A stretch of DNA of 33,043 bases from a virus (IMGVR_UViG_3300046464_000015:1-33043); one strand, 5' to 3'. Shown: positions 8,344 to 16,363, numbered from the stretch's first letter. Made by a program: numbers and translations. Notes: a model not told the origin generated them from the sequence alone.

Positions 8344-8584
8344 TGTATCCATCCTCCAGTAATTGCTTGTACTTACTCAGGTACTCCTTGTAGCTCAGGG
8401 GTGCCTCTTGTTGTTTGATCTTGTTGCTCATGTAACTAGACCACATCTGCATGCAGTAGTTACTGAACAACATAATCTTGTCATCCTGTTCCTTATAGTA
8501 TACCAGATAGTCAGACCAATTGGTATACTTTTTTAGCTCAGGTATGTAGAACTTTGCTCTGTACGCTGGGTGTTCATCCTTCAC
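8324..8584 (-). CDS. Small hypothetical protein (86 aa), GTG start
   Basis: Function not recognised. It is rich in Tyr and Lys (YIPELKKYTNWSDYLVYYKEQDD, LSYKEYLSKYKQLLEDGYSDRYKD), hydrophilic, with no membrane segment or metal motif. It begins at a GTG (8584) inside the end of nrdA (overlap 11 bases), with only a weak purine-rich site upstream, so it probably relies on ribosomes finishing nrdA. It overlaps the next gene by about 20 bases. Confidence 0.6.
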   Translation of the reverse strand: MKDEHPAYRAKFYIPELKKYTNWSDYLVYYKEQDDKIMLFSNYCMQMWSSYMSNKIKQQEAPLSYKEYLSKYKQLLEDGYSDRYKD

Positions 8585-10457
8585 AGCTTAAACATTCTCC
8601 GTCTTCAAGGTTGATCCTTGGTATCTTGATGTTAACATTCTCTGTATTTCTAGCCGCTGTAGTTCGCAGGTAATACATAGATTTGAGTTTGTTAGCTCCT
8701 GTCCAATGTACGCTATTAACATACTCCAGATACTCATCGTGGATCTCCTGTGGTGCTGTAGCTGGTGGTGGCTCAAAGAATAAGTTTACTGACTGTGCTT
8801 GGCAGACGTACTTCTGTCTTTGGTAGGCGTGTTCAATGACCCAAATTTGGTTAAGTTCAGGCGCTGTCTTAAATACGGCCTTCTCTTCTTCCGATAGTTC
8901 CGGTAGGTCTTTAACAGAGCCTTCAGCAGCAGCAATATCTTTCCACGTTTTTTCGGTGTTGGTACCTTTCTCTTCAAGTAGTCGCTCCAAGTATTTGTTC
9001 TTGACTTTGTATGATCCTGTTAGAGTCTTGTGCGTAAATACGTTAGCGCGAGTAGGCTCAATACTAGGACTTGTTCCACCGCATATAATACTAGAACTAG
9101 CATTAGGGGCGATAGCAAGCAGATGGGAATTGCGACGGCCACTACCAGCCATGTCAGGAGCCTCCCCACGGTCTCTAGCCAGACTTCTGGAAGCCATCTC
9201 AGATCTTTCTTTGATTGTCTTAAACGCTCTATTGTTGAAGCTGGAGGCGTACATTCCTTCAAAAGGGATTCCATTACGTTGAAGGTAACTATGAAAACCC
9301 ATCGCTCCAAGGCCGACCGCACGTTCTCTATATGCACTATAAGCGGCTTTTGCAAACCCCTTTTTATCTTCTCTAACATAAGACATAAACTCCTCTATGC
9401 TATCTGCTGACACGTTCATGCCTGTGTCTAGCATAGCATTGTCAATGAAGTGTTCAATGATGTTATCCAACATGTTAATCATGTCAAAGATAAACAATTC
9501 ATCGTCCTTCCATTCATCAAAGTATTCTAGGTTAACACTAGACAAGCAGCACACTGCTGTACGATCCTCACTGGTTGGTAGTGTGATCTCAGAACATAAG
9601 TTACTCTGGCGTACCTCTAGTCCCATGTCCTTTTGTGACTGTGGTAGAGCCTCGTTACAGCGATCTAGGTTAACAATGTAGGGTTCACCTGTCTCTGCTC
9701 TGGTATGTACTAACTGCCACCACAAGTCCCTAGCGGACACAGTCTTGATTGCCTGCTTGGACTTAGGATCTATTAACCTCCAGCTATCATCAGACATGAC
9801 GGCGGCCAAGAATTCGTCTGTGATTGTAATTCCATTGTGAAGGTTAAGGCACTTACGATTAAGATCACCCCCAGTAGTCTTTCGCATAGCGATAAACTCT
9901 TCCACTTCTGGGTGGCTGATGTCCATATACGCTGCATAAGATCCTCTCCGTGTTACGCCTTGGTTAAAGGCAAGCATCTGACTGTCAACTACGTGCATGA
10001 AAGGTATGCTACCAGTAGACTGACTACCGTTAGCAGTTGAAACGCCATTACTTCTAACAGCACCCCAATATCCGCCCAAGCCTCCACCTCCACTTGCCAA
10101 CCATATGTTCTCATCGTAGTGATCAGAAAGACCACGCCTTGAATCAGGAACATAATTGAGAAAGCAGCTAATAGGTAAACCACGTGTGGTTCCCCCGTTA
10201 CTAAGTATAGGAGTGCTAAAACCGAACCAGCCCTTGCTTGCGTAGTTATAAAGGCGCTGTGCAAGATTGTAGTCAGTATGTCCTTGATACGTTGCACCAT
10301 AGACCGACGCTCTGGCGAATGCTTCTTGTGCATGTGTCTCATCTCCCCAGAAATATCTATCCTTCAGTGTCTCTAGTGAGAACACATTAAGGTTTTCTTC
10401 TCTGTCATAATCAATCTGGATACCTAAGTAATCCTGTACTCCTACCTTACTTGTCAC
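8574..10457 (-). CDS. nrdA: Ribonucleotide reductase, class I alpha (large) subunit
   Basis: The catalytic subunit that reduces ribonucleotides with the NrdB radical. In the 627 aa, C98 (ISCFL) and C303 (AVCCLSSVNL) form the redox pair. N286, C288 and E290 (SNLCSEI) are the thiyl-radical site. Y595-Y596 (MYYLRT) complete the radical path, and C622/C625 (ECLSCEG) form the C-terminal shuttle. There is no N-terminal ATP-cone, so overall-activity control by dATP is probably absent; the E. coli enzyme, with an ATP-cone, is longer (761 aa). The start is GTG at 10457 with GGAG 7-8 bases upstream, overlapping the DUF3310 gene by 11 bases. Encoding both subunits in the replication operon supports dNTP supply during phage replication. 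Confidence 0.95.
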   Translation of the reverse strand: MTSKVGVQDYLGIQIDYDREENLNVFSLETLKDRYFWGDETHAQEAFARASVYGATYQGHTDYNLAQRLYNYASKGWFGFSTPILSNGGTTRGLPISCFLNYVPDSRRGLSDHYDENIWLASGGGGLGGYWGAVRSNGVSTANGSQSTGSIPFMHVVDSQMLAFNQGVTRRGSYAAYMDISHPEVEEFIAMRKTTGGDLNRKCLNLHNGITITDEFLAAVMSDDSWRLIDPKSKQAIKTVSARDLWWQLVHTRAETGEPYIVNLDRCNEALPQSQKDMGLEVRQSNLCSEITLPTSEDRTAVCCLSSVNLEYFDEWKDDELFIFDMINMLDNIIEHFIDNAMLDTGMNVSADSIEEFMSYVREDKKGFAKAAYSAYRERAVGLGAMGFHSYLQRNGIPFEGMYASSFNNRAFKTIKERSEMASRSLARDRGEAPDMAGSGRRNSHLLAIAPNASSSIICGGTSPSIEPTRANVFTHKTLTGSYKVKNKYLERLLEEKGTNTEKTWKDIAAAEGSVKDLPELSEEEKAVFKTAPELNQIWVIEHAYQRQKYVCQAQSVNLFFEPPPATAPQEIHDEYLEYVNSVHWTGANKLKSMYYLRTTAARNTENVNIKIPRINLEDGECLSCEG

Positions 10458-10812
10458 TAGGATGCTCCAACATGTAACTAATCAATCGCTCTTCGTACCA
10501 CCTAGCTTTACGTAGGTCTTCGATAGGACTCTTCTTATAGCGGAAGCGCCACATATACTTCAAGGCATTGCCACGCAGGTACCCAATGTACTCGTCGTGA
10601 TTGAGCATACCCCTGATAGCGTCAATACACTCTATGCTACCAGTGTTGTAATGCTCTGGCCGGTGTACATTGTCGTACTTATAGTCTCCGTACACTGGGT
10701 GATCGTTAGGCTCGTTGTCATCATCATAGATACGGTTCCAAGCCTCCGCTATACTCGCTTTACTGTTGCGTAGTTTATTCCACTCTTCTGGTGTTGCGTT
10801 ATCAATACTCAT
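10447..10812 (-). CDS. DUF3310 (SaV-like) protein, 121 aa
   Basis: The C-terminal half shows the DUF3310 pattern: V-H-R-P-E-H-Y (residues 49-55), GSIECIDAI (58-66), GYLRGNALKYMWRFRYKK (77-94) and DLRKARWYEERLI (99-111). The family is common in phages and is sometimes called nucleotide kinase-like, but no kinase P-loop is visible and its biochemical role is unsettled. The start chosen is the ATG at 10812, with GGAG 9 bases upstream; an extra 21 codons upstream are open but lie inside the preceding gene. It overlaps that gene by 11 bases and nrdA by 11, so all three are coupled. Confidence 0.8.
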   Translation of the reverse strand: MSIDNATPEEWNKLRNSKASIAEAWNRIYDDDNEPNDHPVYGDYKYDNVHRPEHYNTGSIECIDAIRGMLNHDEYIGYLRGNALKYMWRFRYKKSPIEDLRKARWYEERLISYMLEHPSDK

Positions 10813-10969
10813 CCCATTCATCTCCATTTGTTTCTTCTTCAAACTGGTGCAGCCTGTTGATAAACTTATCCTCAAACCTGTCCAGCAGTTCTTCAGCGGA
10901 TATGTCCAGTGCCTCTAGTATATCATCAGCATCATACCGCTTCAATATCCGCTCCTTAATTTCATCCAT
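10802..10969 (-). CDS. Small acidic helical protein (55 aa)
   Basis: This short frame begins MDEIKERILKRYDADDILEA and continues LDISAEELLDRFEDKFINRL, ending in an acidic tail (EEETNGDEWDEY). It is predicted to be helical and acidic. Proteins with this look occur next to endonuclease I and DUF3310 genes in T7-like phages, but the function is unknown to me. The start overlaps the endonuclease I stop (ATGGATGA, 8 bases) and its end overlaps the DUF3310 start. An AGGAG within its own start region probably serves a neighbouring frame. Confidence 0.7.
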   Translation of the reverse strand: MDEIKERILKRYDADDILEALDISAEELLDRFEDKFINRLHQFEEETNGDEWDEY

Positions 10970-11351
10970 TGTTAGTGACATGTTCTACATACTCATCCAC
11001 TGTGTAAAATTCAAAGCCTTCCTTGTGACACCACTGACCCATCGTAATCTTAGAACCTTTGCGAACCTTCTTGTTAGGGTCTGACAGTACAAAGATTAAC
11101 TTGATTGGTTTAATGCTGTCACGTATTGATGTGTACTTCTGGGTGTCTCCTGTCCTAAAGAATCCTTTAGTCTCAATGTAGTCACCCGTCTTCTTGTCCA
11201 CAAAGTCTGGCTTGTACTTCCTGTGCATCACGTATGGTACATCATATGGCTCATACAAGTATCTCCTCTTGGGCACTGTCTGGGCAAAGCGTTTCTCTAG
11301 TCCAGACCTATAGATGCTTTGCTTACGTGACCTCTTGGACTTTAGGCTCAT
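10962..11351 (-). CDS. Endonuclease I (Holliday junction resolvase), T7 gp3-like
   Basis: At 129 aa, slightly shorter than T7 gp3 (149), it aligns by eye over most of its length. YRSGLE carries E19 (T7 E20); PYVMHRKYKPDF carries D49 (T7 D55); YIETKGF carries E60 and K62 (T7 E65, K67). A C-terminal VRKGSKITMGQWCHKEGFEF matches the T7 segment around YKGSPTSYGEFC. All catalytic residues of this PD-(D/E)XK resolvase are present. It cuts branched DNA during replication and packaging and helps degrade host DNA. The start ATG has GGAGG upstream and overlaps the exonuclease gene by 29 bases. Confidence 0.93.
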   Translation of the reverse strand: MSLKSKRSRKQSIYRSGLEKRFAQTVPKRRYLYEPYDVPYVMHRKYKPDFVDKKTGDYIETKGFFRTGDTQKYTSIRDSIKPIKLIFVLSDPNKKVRKGSKITMGQWCHKEGFEFYTVDEYVEHVTNNG

Positions 11352-12186
11352 TGACTACCTCCGTTAAGTATCTTGGGCCAGTAGAGTACAGGAATGTACG
11401 TAGCTTAGGGTAGCAAGCATGTTTGAAGTGACAGTAAGAGCAACCCATAGCCAGCTTCTTGTTACCAGACTTGCCGTCAGGCACTGTGTCATGGCACAAG
11501 GGTGGTGGTTCCTTCTGCTCTACCATCTCCTTCACATGGATGATACGCTCCTCTATGTCCTTCTTTAGAACCTCATAGACAGGAGCCTGCTTGTCCTCTA
11601 GGTCATACTTCAGGTAAGTCAGGTGACCATTGGCTTTATCCATAGCCAGCCAGCCTACCTGTGTCTCACCCTCAGACCTAGCGTATCCCTTGATCTGATC
11701 TATGTATCCAAAGGGATCATCAAATGCAAGAGAAGCATCCTTGAACTTCTTGAATCCATAGGTACTGGCAGACTTAACGTCAGTCACTATGCCATCAATC
11801 TTGCAATCCATGCTACCTGAGATACCCTGTACAGTAGCTTGTGCTTGCTCATGTGTCACTGTGTGACCAGCCAAGCGTACAAACAAGAGCAGCATCTCCT
11901 CAATCAGATGTCCGTACATGAACTTCACAAGGGTGTGAGGCTGCATCTTCTCCTTTGGGCCAACATTATTGTAGTGATTCCAGAGGAACCTATCAGTCTT
12001 GCCGATGTTAGACATACGCAGCTTACGTGCATCAAAGCTACCACGCTGGGTAAACTCCTTACGCATAAGATCCTTACATGCCTCACCGAAGTCATCAATA
12101 ATCTGCTCTGCATCCACTGACTTGTCAGGTGACTTAAACTTCACAAGATCGTAGATGTCATCTATCAATGTGTTAGTTGTTTTCAT
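11323..12186 (-). CDS. RecB/Cas4-like PD-(D/E)XK exonuclease with Cys cluster
   Basis: This 287-aa protein probably substitutes for T7 gp6 exonuclease. Nuclease core: GHLIEE (92-97), then GSMDCKIDGIVTDVK with D127, D131, D136 and K138 as the candidate D...DxK site, and YIDQIKGYA (161-169), a Q/Y motif of RecB-family nucleases. The C-terminal C231, C249, C252 and C258 are spaced C-x17-C-x2-C-x5-C, which could hold an Fe-S cluster as in Cas4/AddB-type enzymes. The start at 12186 lies one base after the preceding stop with GAGAG upstream; a 16-codon upstream extension runs into the neighbour. Role: degradation of host DNA and recombination, inferred from family and place. Confidence 0.75.
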   Translation of the reverse strand: MKTTNTLIDDIYDLVKFKSPDKSVDAEQIIDDFGEACKDLMRKEFTQRGSFDARKLRMSNIGKTDRFLWNHYNNVGPKEKMQPHTLVKFMYGHLIEEMLLLFVRLAGHTVTHEQAQATVQGISGSMDCKIDGIVTDVKSASTYGFKKFKDASLAFDDPFGYIDQIKGYARSEGETQVGWLAMDKANGHLTYLKYDLEDKQAPVYEVLKKDIEERIIHVKEMVEQKEPPPLCHDTVPDGKSGNKKLAMGCSYCHFKHACYPKLRTFLYSTGPRYLTEVVNEPKVQEVT

Positions 12187-12187
12187 A

Positions 12188-12592
12188 TTACTCTCTATGT
12201 TTAACGAAGTTAAGTTTTCTATTGTAGGGATCAAAGATAAGGAACACTACTCCTAAATCTTTTTGCTCTTGAGTTCTCTGTCTAGGAGTATCTGTGGCAT
12301 TCTTCGGATTATTCCCTATCCTAGCCATCTTTACATCTATAAGAATAAACTCTCTTGTCTCTAGTTTGAAAGCTATCATGTCAATAGGGCCGGTAGATCC
12401 TGAGTTCATGAACACTTCATAGCCGTTGTCCCATAGCCAAGTAACTGCATAATACTCAGCTAAGTCGCCTTTCCTGTTACTATCAGTGAGTATCCGCCCA
12501 GCTTTCTCCGACTTGATACTCTCCTGTGAGCCTACACTTAAGCCCAAGTTCAATTCCTGCTGCTTCCAAACATGAGACTGCAAGTCTTCCAT
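12188..12592 (-). CDS. PD-(D/E)XK nuclease-like protein overlapping the polymerase end
   Basis: The conserved part begins TDSNRKGDLAEYYAVTWLW and continues to GSTGPIDMIAFK and EFILIDVKMAR, giving E (GDLAEY), D (GPID) and D-x-K (IDVK). This is the active-site order of PD-(D/E)XK resolvase or endonuclease folds (Hjc-like or homing type). The frame is open from 12652, inside polymerase motif C. The ATG at 12592 is the best conventional start but has no good ribosome site, and it overlaps the polymerase by 110 bases. Its stop lies 1 base before the exonuclease gene. The true N-terminus is uncertain; the nuclease domain lies almost wholly past the polymerase stop. Confidence 0.65.
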   Translation of the reverse strand: MEDLQSHVWKQQELNLGLSVGSQESIKSEKAGRILTDSNRKGDLAEYYAVTWLWDNGYEVFMNSGSTGPIDMIAFKLETREFILIDVKMARIGNNPKNATDTPRQRTQEQKDLGVVFLIFDPYNRKLNFVKHRE

Positions 12593-14195
12593 ACTTGTCT
12601 GCTTGGGATCTTCTAACCTCTGCTTGTACTTCATCATGGATATTTCCAACAAAGTAATAATCTAAGTTCCATAGTATAGCATACTCCTGTAATAAACACA
12701 AGGCTTTTTTCATAACGATTGCACCGGCACTCTGAAGTAATGTATTCAGTGCTGCGTGTTCTGATCGTATGTATAGTTTCCTACCGTCTAACCCATTGAT
12801 ACAGCCTTGGGTCGCCTCTTCTGCAACTCGTCCTTTAAGATCTGCATATGCTGGGAGATTAGACATAAATCGTTCTCTAAGCAGCTTACCAGCACTTGCG
12901 CCTCCTCCTGCCACCGTACCAAGTTTCGCATCTCCTGCTCCGTACAGCAGTGCGTAGATGAAAGTTTTAGCCTGATCTCTTGATTCAAGTCCTGCAAGCT
13001 GTTGGTTAGCAGTGTGTATGTCTCCTCCAATGACTTCATTAGTGTACTCCTCATCGTCCATGTAGTGAGCCAACATACGTAGCTCTAGTCCACTAGCATC
13101 AAACCCTACAAGTTTGTATCCATCCCTTGCAATCCAACACTGTCGGCATTCCTTGCCATACGGTGAGTAGCCTGCCGGAACTTGGGCTAGGTTAGGTTTA
13201 GAGTGTGTCATCCTACCAGTGACAGCACCATTAGTGTTTACATATCCATGCACTCTGTCTGTGTCTGGGTTAGCTTCATCTACCCATGACTGCACTTGAG
13301 CAACACGCTTCTGTAACATCAGATACTCAGCGATCATAGCTGCTTGAGGTATGTCCTTCACTGTAGACAGGACTGACTCATCTACCATTGGCTGACCTGT
13401 AGGTGTCAGCTTCTTAGGTTTCCATCCGAAGTCTACTAGGTACTCGCCTATCTGCTGACGAGACCCAAGGTTAAATGGCTTGAGCATCTTACGCATGAAG
13501 GGAGACCTGTCACCAGTGTCCATCACACGCTGGTACTCATCGTCAGTGAGTCCTACCTTAGATAGACTGCCATCCTTCTTAGTCTTAGGCACCACCTGTC
13601 TAACGTCAACCCACTTAGGTTTGAACACCTCATGCACTTCATCCTCTACAGCCAGCTTACGTTCCTTCAGGGTAGCCAGTAAGTCAGCGGAGTGTCTCAT
13701 GTCCAAGAGCCAGCCGTTAGCTATCTGCTCCTGCACAATCCACTGCACCTCATGCTCAAGGTCAATAGACTCTTGGCTAAACTTACGTAGCTCTAGCTTG
13801 AGCTTGTGGTATGCCTGAGCTGTCACACGGACATCTTGGATACAATACTCAACCATCTCATTGGATAGGCATGACCAATCATCATGGTCTCCCTTGCCTC
13901 CGAAGTTAGCCAGCTTGTGTCCACCCTCACGCTGTGGGTTAGCAAGCCTTGATAGTACCAAGGTATCCACCACCCTACGCTTGTCCACTGTGATACCCCA
14001 GAGCTTCTCTAGCACCGGCAAGTCAAAGCCTATGAGGTTGTGACCTACCACTGGGAAGTCACCCTGTAGCGCCTGTGAGAGACTGTCCTTGTCATAGTGA
14101 GCCTGAGCTTCACCGTCCTGCATAGTCACTGCTACCCAGATGGTGTCAGGATCAAGACCATTGGTCTCTATGTCTAGGAATAGATCAGAGTGCAT
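12483..14195 (-). CDS. DNA polymerase, family A (T7 gp5-like) with 3'-5' exonuclease
   Basis: The replicative polymerase (570 aa). Exonuclease: D8 and E10 (FLDIETNG), D58 (GHNLIGFD), D121 (YCIQDV). Polymerase: motif A D366 (FDASGLELRMLAHY), motif B R406 and K410 (RDQAKTFIYALLYGAG), motif C H520-D521-E522 (GNIHDEVQAEV). The residue equivalent to E. coli Pol I F762 is Y414, as in T7, a state associated with fast lytic phages. It is shorter than T7 gp5 (704 aa), and I cannot see an obvious thioredoxin-binding loop. The ATG at 14195 has AGGAGG 9 bases upstream and overlaps the primase-helicase stop by 11 bases. It is open 11 codons further upstream without support. Confidence 0.95.
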   Translation of the reverse strand: MHSDLFLDIETNGLDPDTIWVAVTMQDGEAQAHYDKDSLSQALQGDFPVVGHNLIGFDLPVLEKLWGITVDKRRVVDTLVLSRLANPQREGGHKLANFGGKGDHDDWSCLSNEMVEYCIQDVRVTAQAYHKLKLELRKFSQESIDLEHEVQWIVQEQIANGWLLDMRHSADLLATLKERKLAVEDEVHEVFKPKWVDVRQVVPKTKKDGSLSKVGLTDDEYQRVMDTGDRSPFMRKMLKPFNLGSRQQIGEYLVDFGWKPKKLTPTGQPMVDESVLSTVKDIPQAAMIAEYLMLQKRVAQVQSWVDEANPDTDRVHGYVNTNGAVTGRMTHSKPNLAQVPAGYSPYGKECRQCWIARDGYKLVGFDASGLELRMLAHYMDDEEYTNEVIGGDIHTANQQLAGLESRDQAKTFIYALLYGAGDAKLGTVAGGGASAGKLLRERFMSNLPAYADLKGRVAEEATQGCINGLDGRKLYIRSEHAALNTLLQSAGAIVMKKALCLLQEYAILWNLDYYFVGNIHDEVQAEVRRSQADKYGRLAVSCLEAAGIELGLKCRLTGEYQVGESWADTH

Positions 14196-15807
14196 TCGCC
14201 TTATCCTCCTGTGGCTTGGGCACCTCACGCATCCTGCCTGTGATCTTGTCGTACTTCAGGTAGCAGCATGCACCAGTGAGTCCAGCATAACGATTCTTCA
14301 GGATACGCACTGTGGTTGTGTTGCGTCTCTCCTCGTTCTCATTCTGCTGGTCACGCTCAAGACCAATCACCATGTCGGACAACTGAGCGATAGCCTGTGA
14401 TCCACGCAGTTCACTCAGACTTATCTGACCACCGTCCTCATGTGCCTTGCCTTGGGTACGCTTGAGGTGTGACACAAGGAAGAGACCTACGCCTAGCTCC
14501 TGCACCAGTGACCGTAGCTTAGTCATGATAGCGTCGATAGCCTTACGCTCATCTGCGTTGTCCTGTGCTGATACAACGATGGACAGGTGGTCAAGGATAA
14601 TCCACTTGCAGTCTAACGCTTTTGCCATGTAGCGCACGCGAGCCAACAGATTGTCTTCGCTAGTGCTACCCCAGTGATCGAACAGATAGTATCGACCAGT
14701 GCCCATAGTCTGCTCCCAGAATGGGAAGGCAACCTCAGGATCTAGGTCTTCCTCCAAGTGCAGGGGACAGTCTGCTGCTACTGACATAACACCTAGTGCA
14801 GTGCGAGCTACGTCCTCCTCTAAAGCTAGGATACCGATGTTGTCCTCCGTAGCGTTTAGTAGGTAATACTCTAGCTCTCTGACTATCTGTGACTTACCCA
14901 TGCCTGAGCCACTTGTGATTGTCACCAGTTCATATGGCCTGAATCCTTTGGTGTATGTGTTCATACCTTGCCAAGGATACGGCACTGAACTGACCTTGAT
15001 CTTGTTGGTCAAGGCATCCCATGTGTCATTGCCTGAGACAATACCGTCTGGCTGGTAGACCTTAGCATCCCACCATGAGGACACAAACTCCTTCACCCGT
15101 CTGGCCTGTAGCATCTCATTGGCATCCTTGAGTGGGAGCCTAACGATCTTCAGCTTGTTGGGACTGAACAGATCCTTGACATCTGCTACAGCCTGCTTAC
15201 CAGCCTTGTCGTTATCGAAGCACAGCACGATGTTATCGTACCCTTCGAGCCACTCTAGATGCTCCTTGATTTCCTTAGATGCTGATGAGGCACCGGATCT
15301 CAAGGACACTACATCGTATCTCCTGTCGAACATCTCTGCTACTGACAGACAGTCCACTTCTCCTTCTGTGATTGTTAGGAACTTACCGCTACCTCTGCAT
15401 GTTTGCTGACCGAACAGTCCAACACCTTCAGTGCTACCAGTGGCAAAGAAGTCTTTGTTCTGCACCAGCCTGACCTTGGTACCTTTCACCTCGTCAGTAT
15501 CACAGGCATAGTAAGGGTAGATATGCTTCGCTATCTTACCTGACGAGTCGTACTCCACTGTCACACCGTACTTAGCACAGGTGGCTTTGGTGATACTTCT
15601 CTCAGGGATGTCGGCTACTACTCCTGTCAAGTCTAGCTTCCTCCTTAGTTCAGTTGGTTTAGTAGAGGTGACATTGCTGCCACCCGTACTAAAGTCATGG
15701 CAGGAGAAGCAATAGCTACCTCCATCTTCGTACACTGCCTTAGCGTCAGAGGAGCCACACGCATTGCATGGCTCATGACGTACAAACTTAGAGTGCTGGA
15801 TCGACAC
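14185..15807 (-). CDS. Bifunctional DNA primase-helicase (T7 gp4-like)
   Basis: 540 aa from the GTG at 15807. Zinc-binding primase domain: C14-x2-C17 and C33-x2-C36. TOPRIM: EGEVD (E148, E150) and DNDKAG (D198, D200). Linker, then RecA-type helicase with Walker A GSGMGKS (300-306), Walker B IILDH (D406), a SHLKR motif and an arginine-finger-like ELRGSQAIAQLSD (R468). It unwinds DNA as a hexamer and primes the lagging strand. The start is uncertain: the GTG gives (M)SIQHSKFVRHEPC, close to the T7 layout, and overlaps the upstream gene by 20 bases; an ATG at 15840 adds 11 unsupported residues. Neither has a good ribosome site, so coupling to the upstream gene is likely. Confidence 0.95.
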   Translation of the reverse strand: MSIQHSKFVRHEPCNACGSSDAKAVYEDGGSYCFSCHDFSTGGSNVTSTKPTELRRKLDLTGVVADIPERSITKATCAKYGVTVEYDSSGKIAKHIYPYYACDTDEVKGTKVRLVQNKDFFATGSTEGVGLFGQQTCRGSGKFLTITEGEVDCLSVAEMFDRRYDVVSLRSGASSASKEIKEHLEWLEGYDNIVLCFDNDKAGKQAVADVKDLFSPNKLKIVRLPLKDANEMLQARRVKEFVSSWWDAKVYQPDGIVSGNDTWDALTNKIKVSSVPYPWQGMNTYTKGFRPYELVTITSGSGMGKSQIVRELEYYLLNATEDNIGILALEEDVARTALGVMSVAADCPLHLEEDLDPEVAFPFWEQTMGTGRYYLFDHWGSTSEDNLLARVRYMAKALDCKWIILDHLSIVVSAQDNADERKAIDAIMTKLRSLVQELGVGLFLVSHLKRTQGKAHEDGGQISLSELRGSQAIAQLSDMVIGLERDQQNENEERRNTTTVRILKNRYAGLTGACCYLKYDKITGRMREVPKPQEDKANAL

Positions 15808-16276
15808 TAGCAGAATCTGCTTGGAGGATACGAATACCATTCATGTACACAGGTACCCCATGTAGAGGGTGCATCTTACCGAACTCAAATGAGACACGGA
15901 AGTTACCACCGGGTATTTCCTCAGCCAAAGCTAAGTCCACCGCTGCCTGACCGTACTCCTGCACCGCTGCTGCAATAGCTGCTTCCTCATCCAAGTTATC
16001 TTCAGCCTGCTGCTCAACGATGAAGTCAGACACAGCACGTATGTCTACACCATCATTCGTAATGAGCTTCACAGGGAAGTTACTATTGAACTTACGCTGC
16101 ATGATCTGCTCAGGTGGTTCGCCAAAGGGTTTGAGACGTACACCCATGTTCTCAAAAGTCTGGGCATCAGCATCACTCAATGTCATGAGAACACTGAAGC
16201 GTCCTGTGTCCTTACCTTGGAACTCCTCAGTTTGCTTAACGTGTACGAAGTTTGCTTTACCTTCAATTACCGGCAT
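15788..16276 (-). CDS. Putative ssDNA-binding protein (T7 gp2.5 position)
   Basis: 162 aa, beginning MPVIEGKANFVHVKQTEEFQ, with several beta strands (GRFSVLMTLSDAD; FPVKLITNDGVDI; GNFRVSFEFGKMH; VPVYMNGIRIL) consistent with an OB fold. It lies first in the replication operon, directly before the primase-helicase, where T7-like phages encode the single-stranded DNA-binding protein. It is shorter than T7 gp2.5 (232 aa), and the C-terminus (ADSASVDPAL) lacks the strongly acidic tail that T7 gp2.5 uses to recruit partners. It has a strong ribosome site (AGGAG, 9 bases upstream) and a consensus promoter about 85 bases upstream. Assignment rests on position and fold impression. Confidence 0.55.
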   Translation of the reverse strand: MPVIEGKANFVHVKQTEEFQGKDTGRFSVLMTLSDADAQTFENMGVRLKPFGEPPEQIMQRKFNSNFPVKLITNDGVDIRAVSDFIVEQQAEDNLDEEAAIAAAVQEYGQAAVDLALAEEIPGGNFRVSFEFGKMHPLHGVPVYMNGIRILQADSASVDPAL

Positions 16277-16304
16277 GTATTTCTCCTATAGTTACCGATT
16301 GATG

Positions 16305-16363
16305 ATAGTGCTAGACAGCTATAAATTTACAATTGTAAGTTTATTTTCGTTGTCTAACACTAT
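16305..16363 (-). promoter_or_regulatory. Leader inverted repeat centred on TTACAATTGTAA
   Basis: The arms at 16305-16317 and 16351-16363 are 13 bases each and complementary except for one pair that becomes G-U in the minus-strand RNA. The 33-base loop contains the 12-bp palindrome at 16327-16338 almost exactly in the centre. The expected transcription start (near 16360) falls within the outer arm. The structure would therefore form a stem-loop at the 5' end of the replication-operon mRNA, or act on DNA as a bipartite operator just downstream of the promoter. Confidence 0.6.
16327..16338. repeat. TTACAATTGTAA palindrome, copy 1
   Basis: A perfect 12-bp palindrome in the leader of the ssDNA-binding/replication operon, roughly 22-33 bases past the predicted transcription start and 51 bases before the ATG at 16276. 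One of six exact copies, all between 16.3 and 19.9 kb. Confidence 0.85.

Noticed and set aside
9084-9089. TATAAT on the plus strand inside nrdA
   Set aside because: No -35 box at suitable distance and no plus-strand gene to drive.
9030-9410. Open plus-strand frames of about 120-150 aa opposite nrdA
   Set aside because: Opposite a gene with all RNR active-site residues; compositions are artificial (Ser/Leu rich), and no ribosome sites or neighbours in that direction.
10812-10875. Longer N-terminus for the DUF3310 protein
   Set aside because: Lies wholly within the upstream 55-aa gene; the ATG at 10812 has a well-placed GGAG.
12188-12652. Polymerase pseudogene or sequencing frameshift
   Set aside because: The polymerase keeps all motifs to a natural C-terminus, and the overlapping frame has its own nuclease motifs, so two genes are more likely than a broken one.
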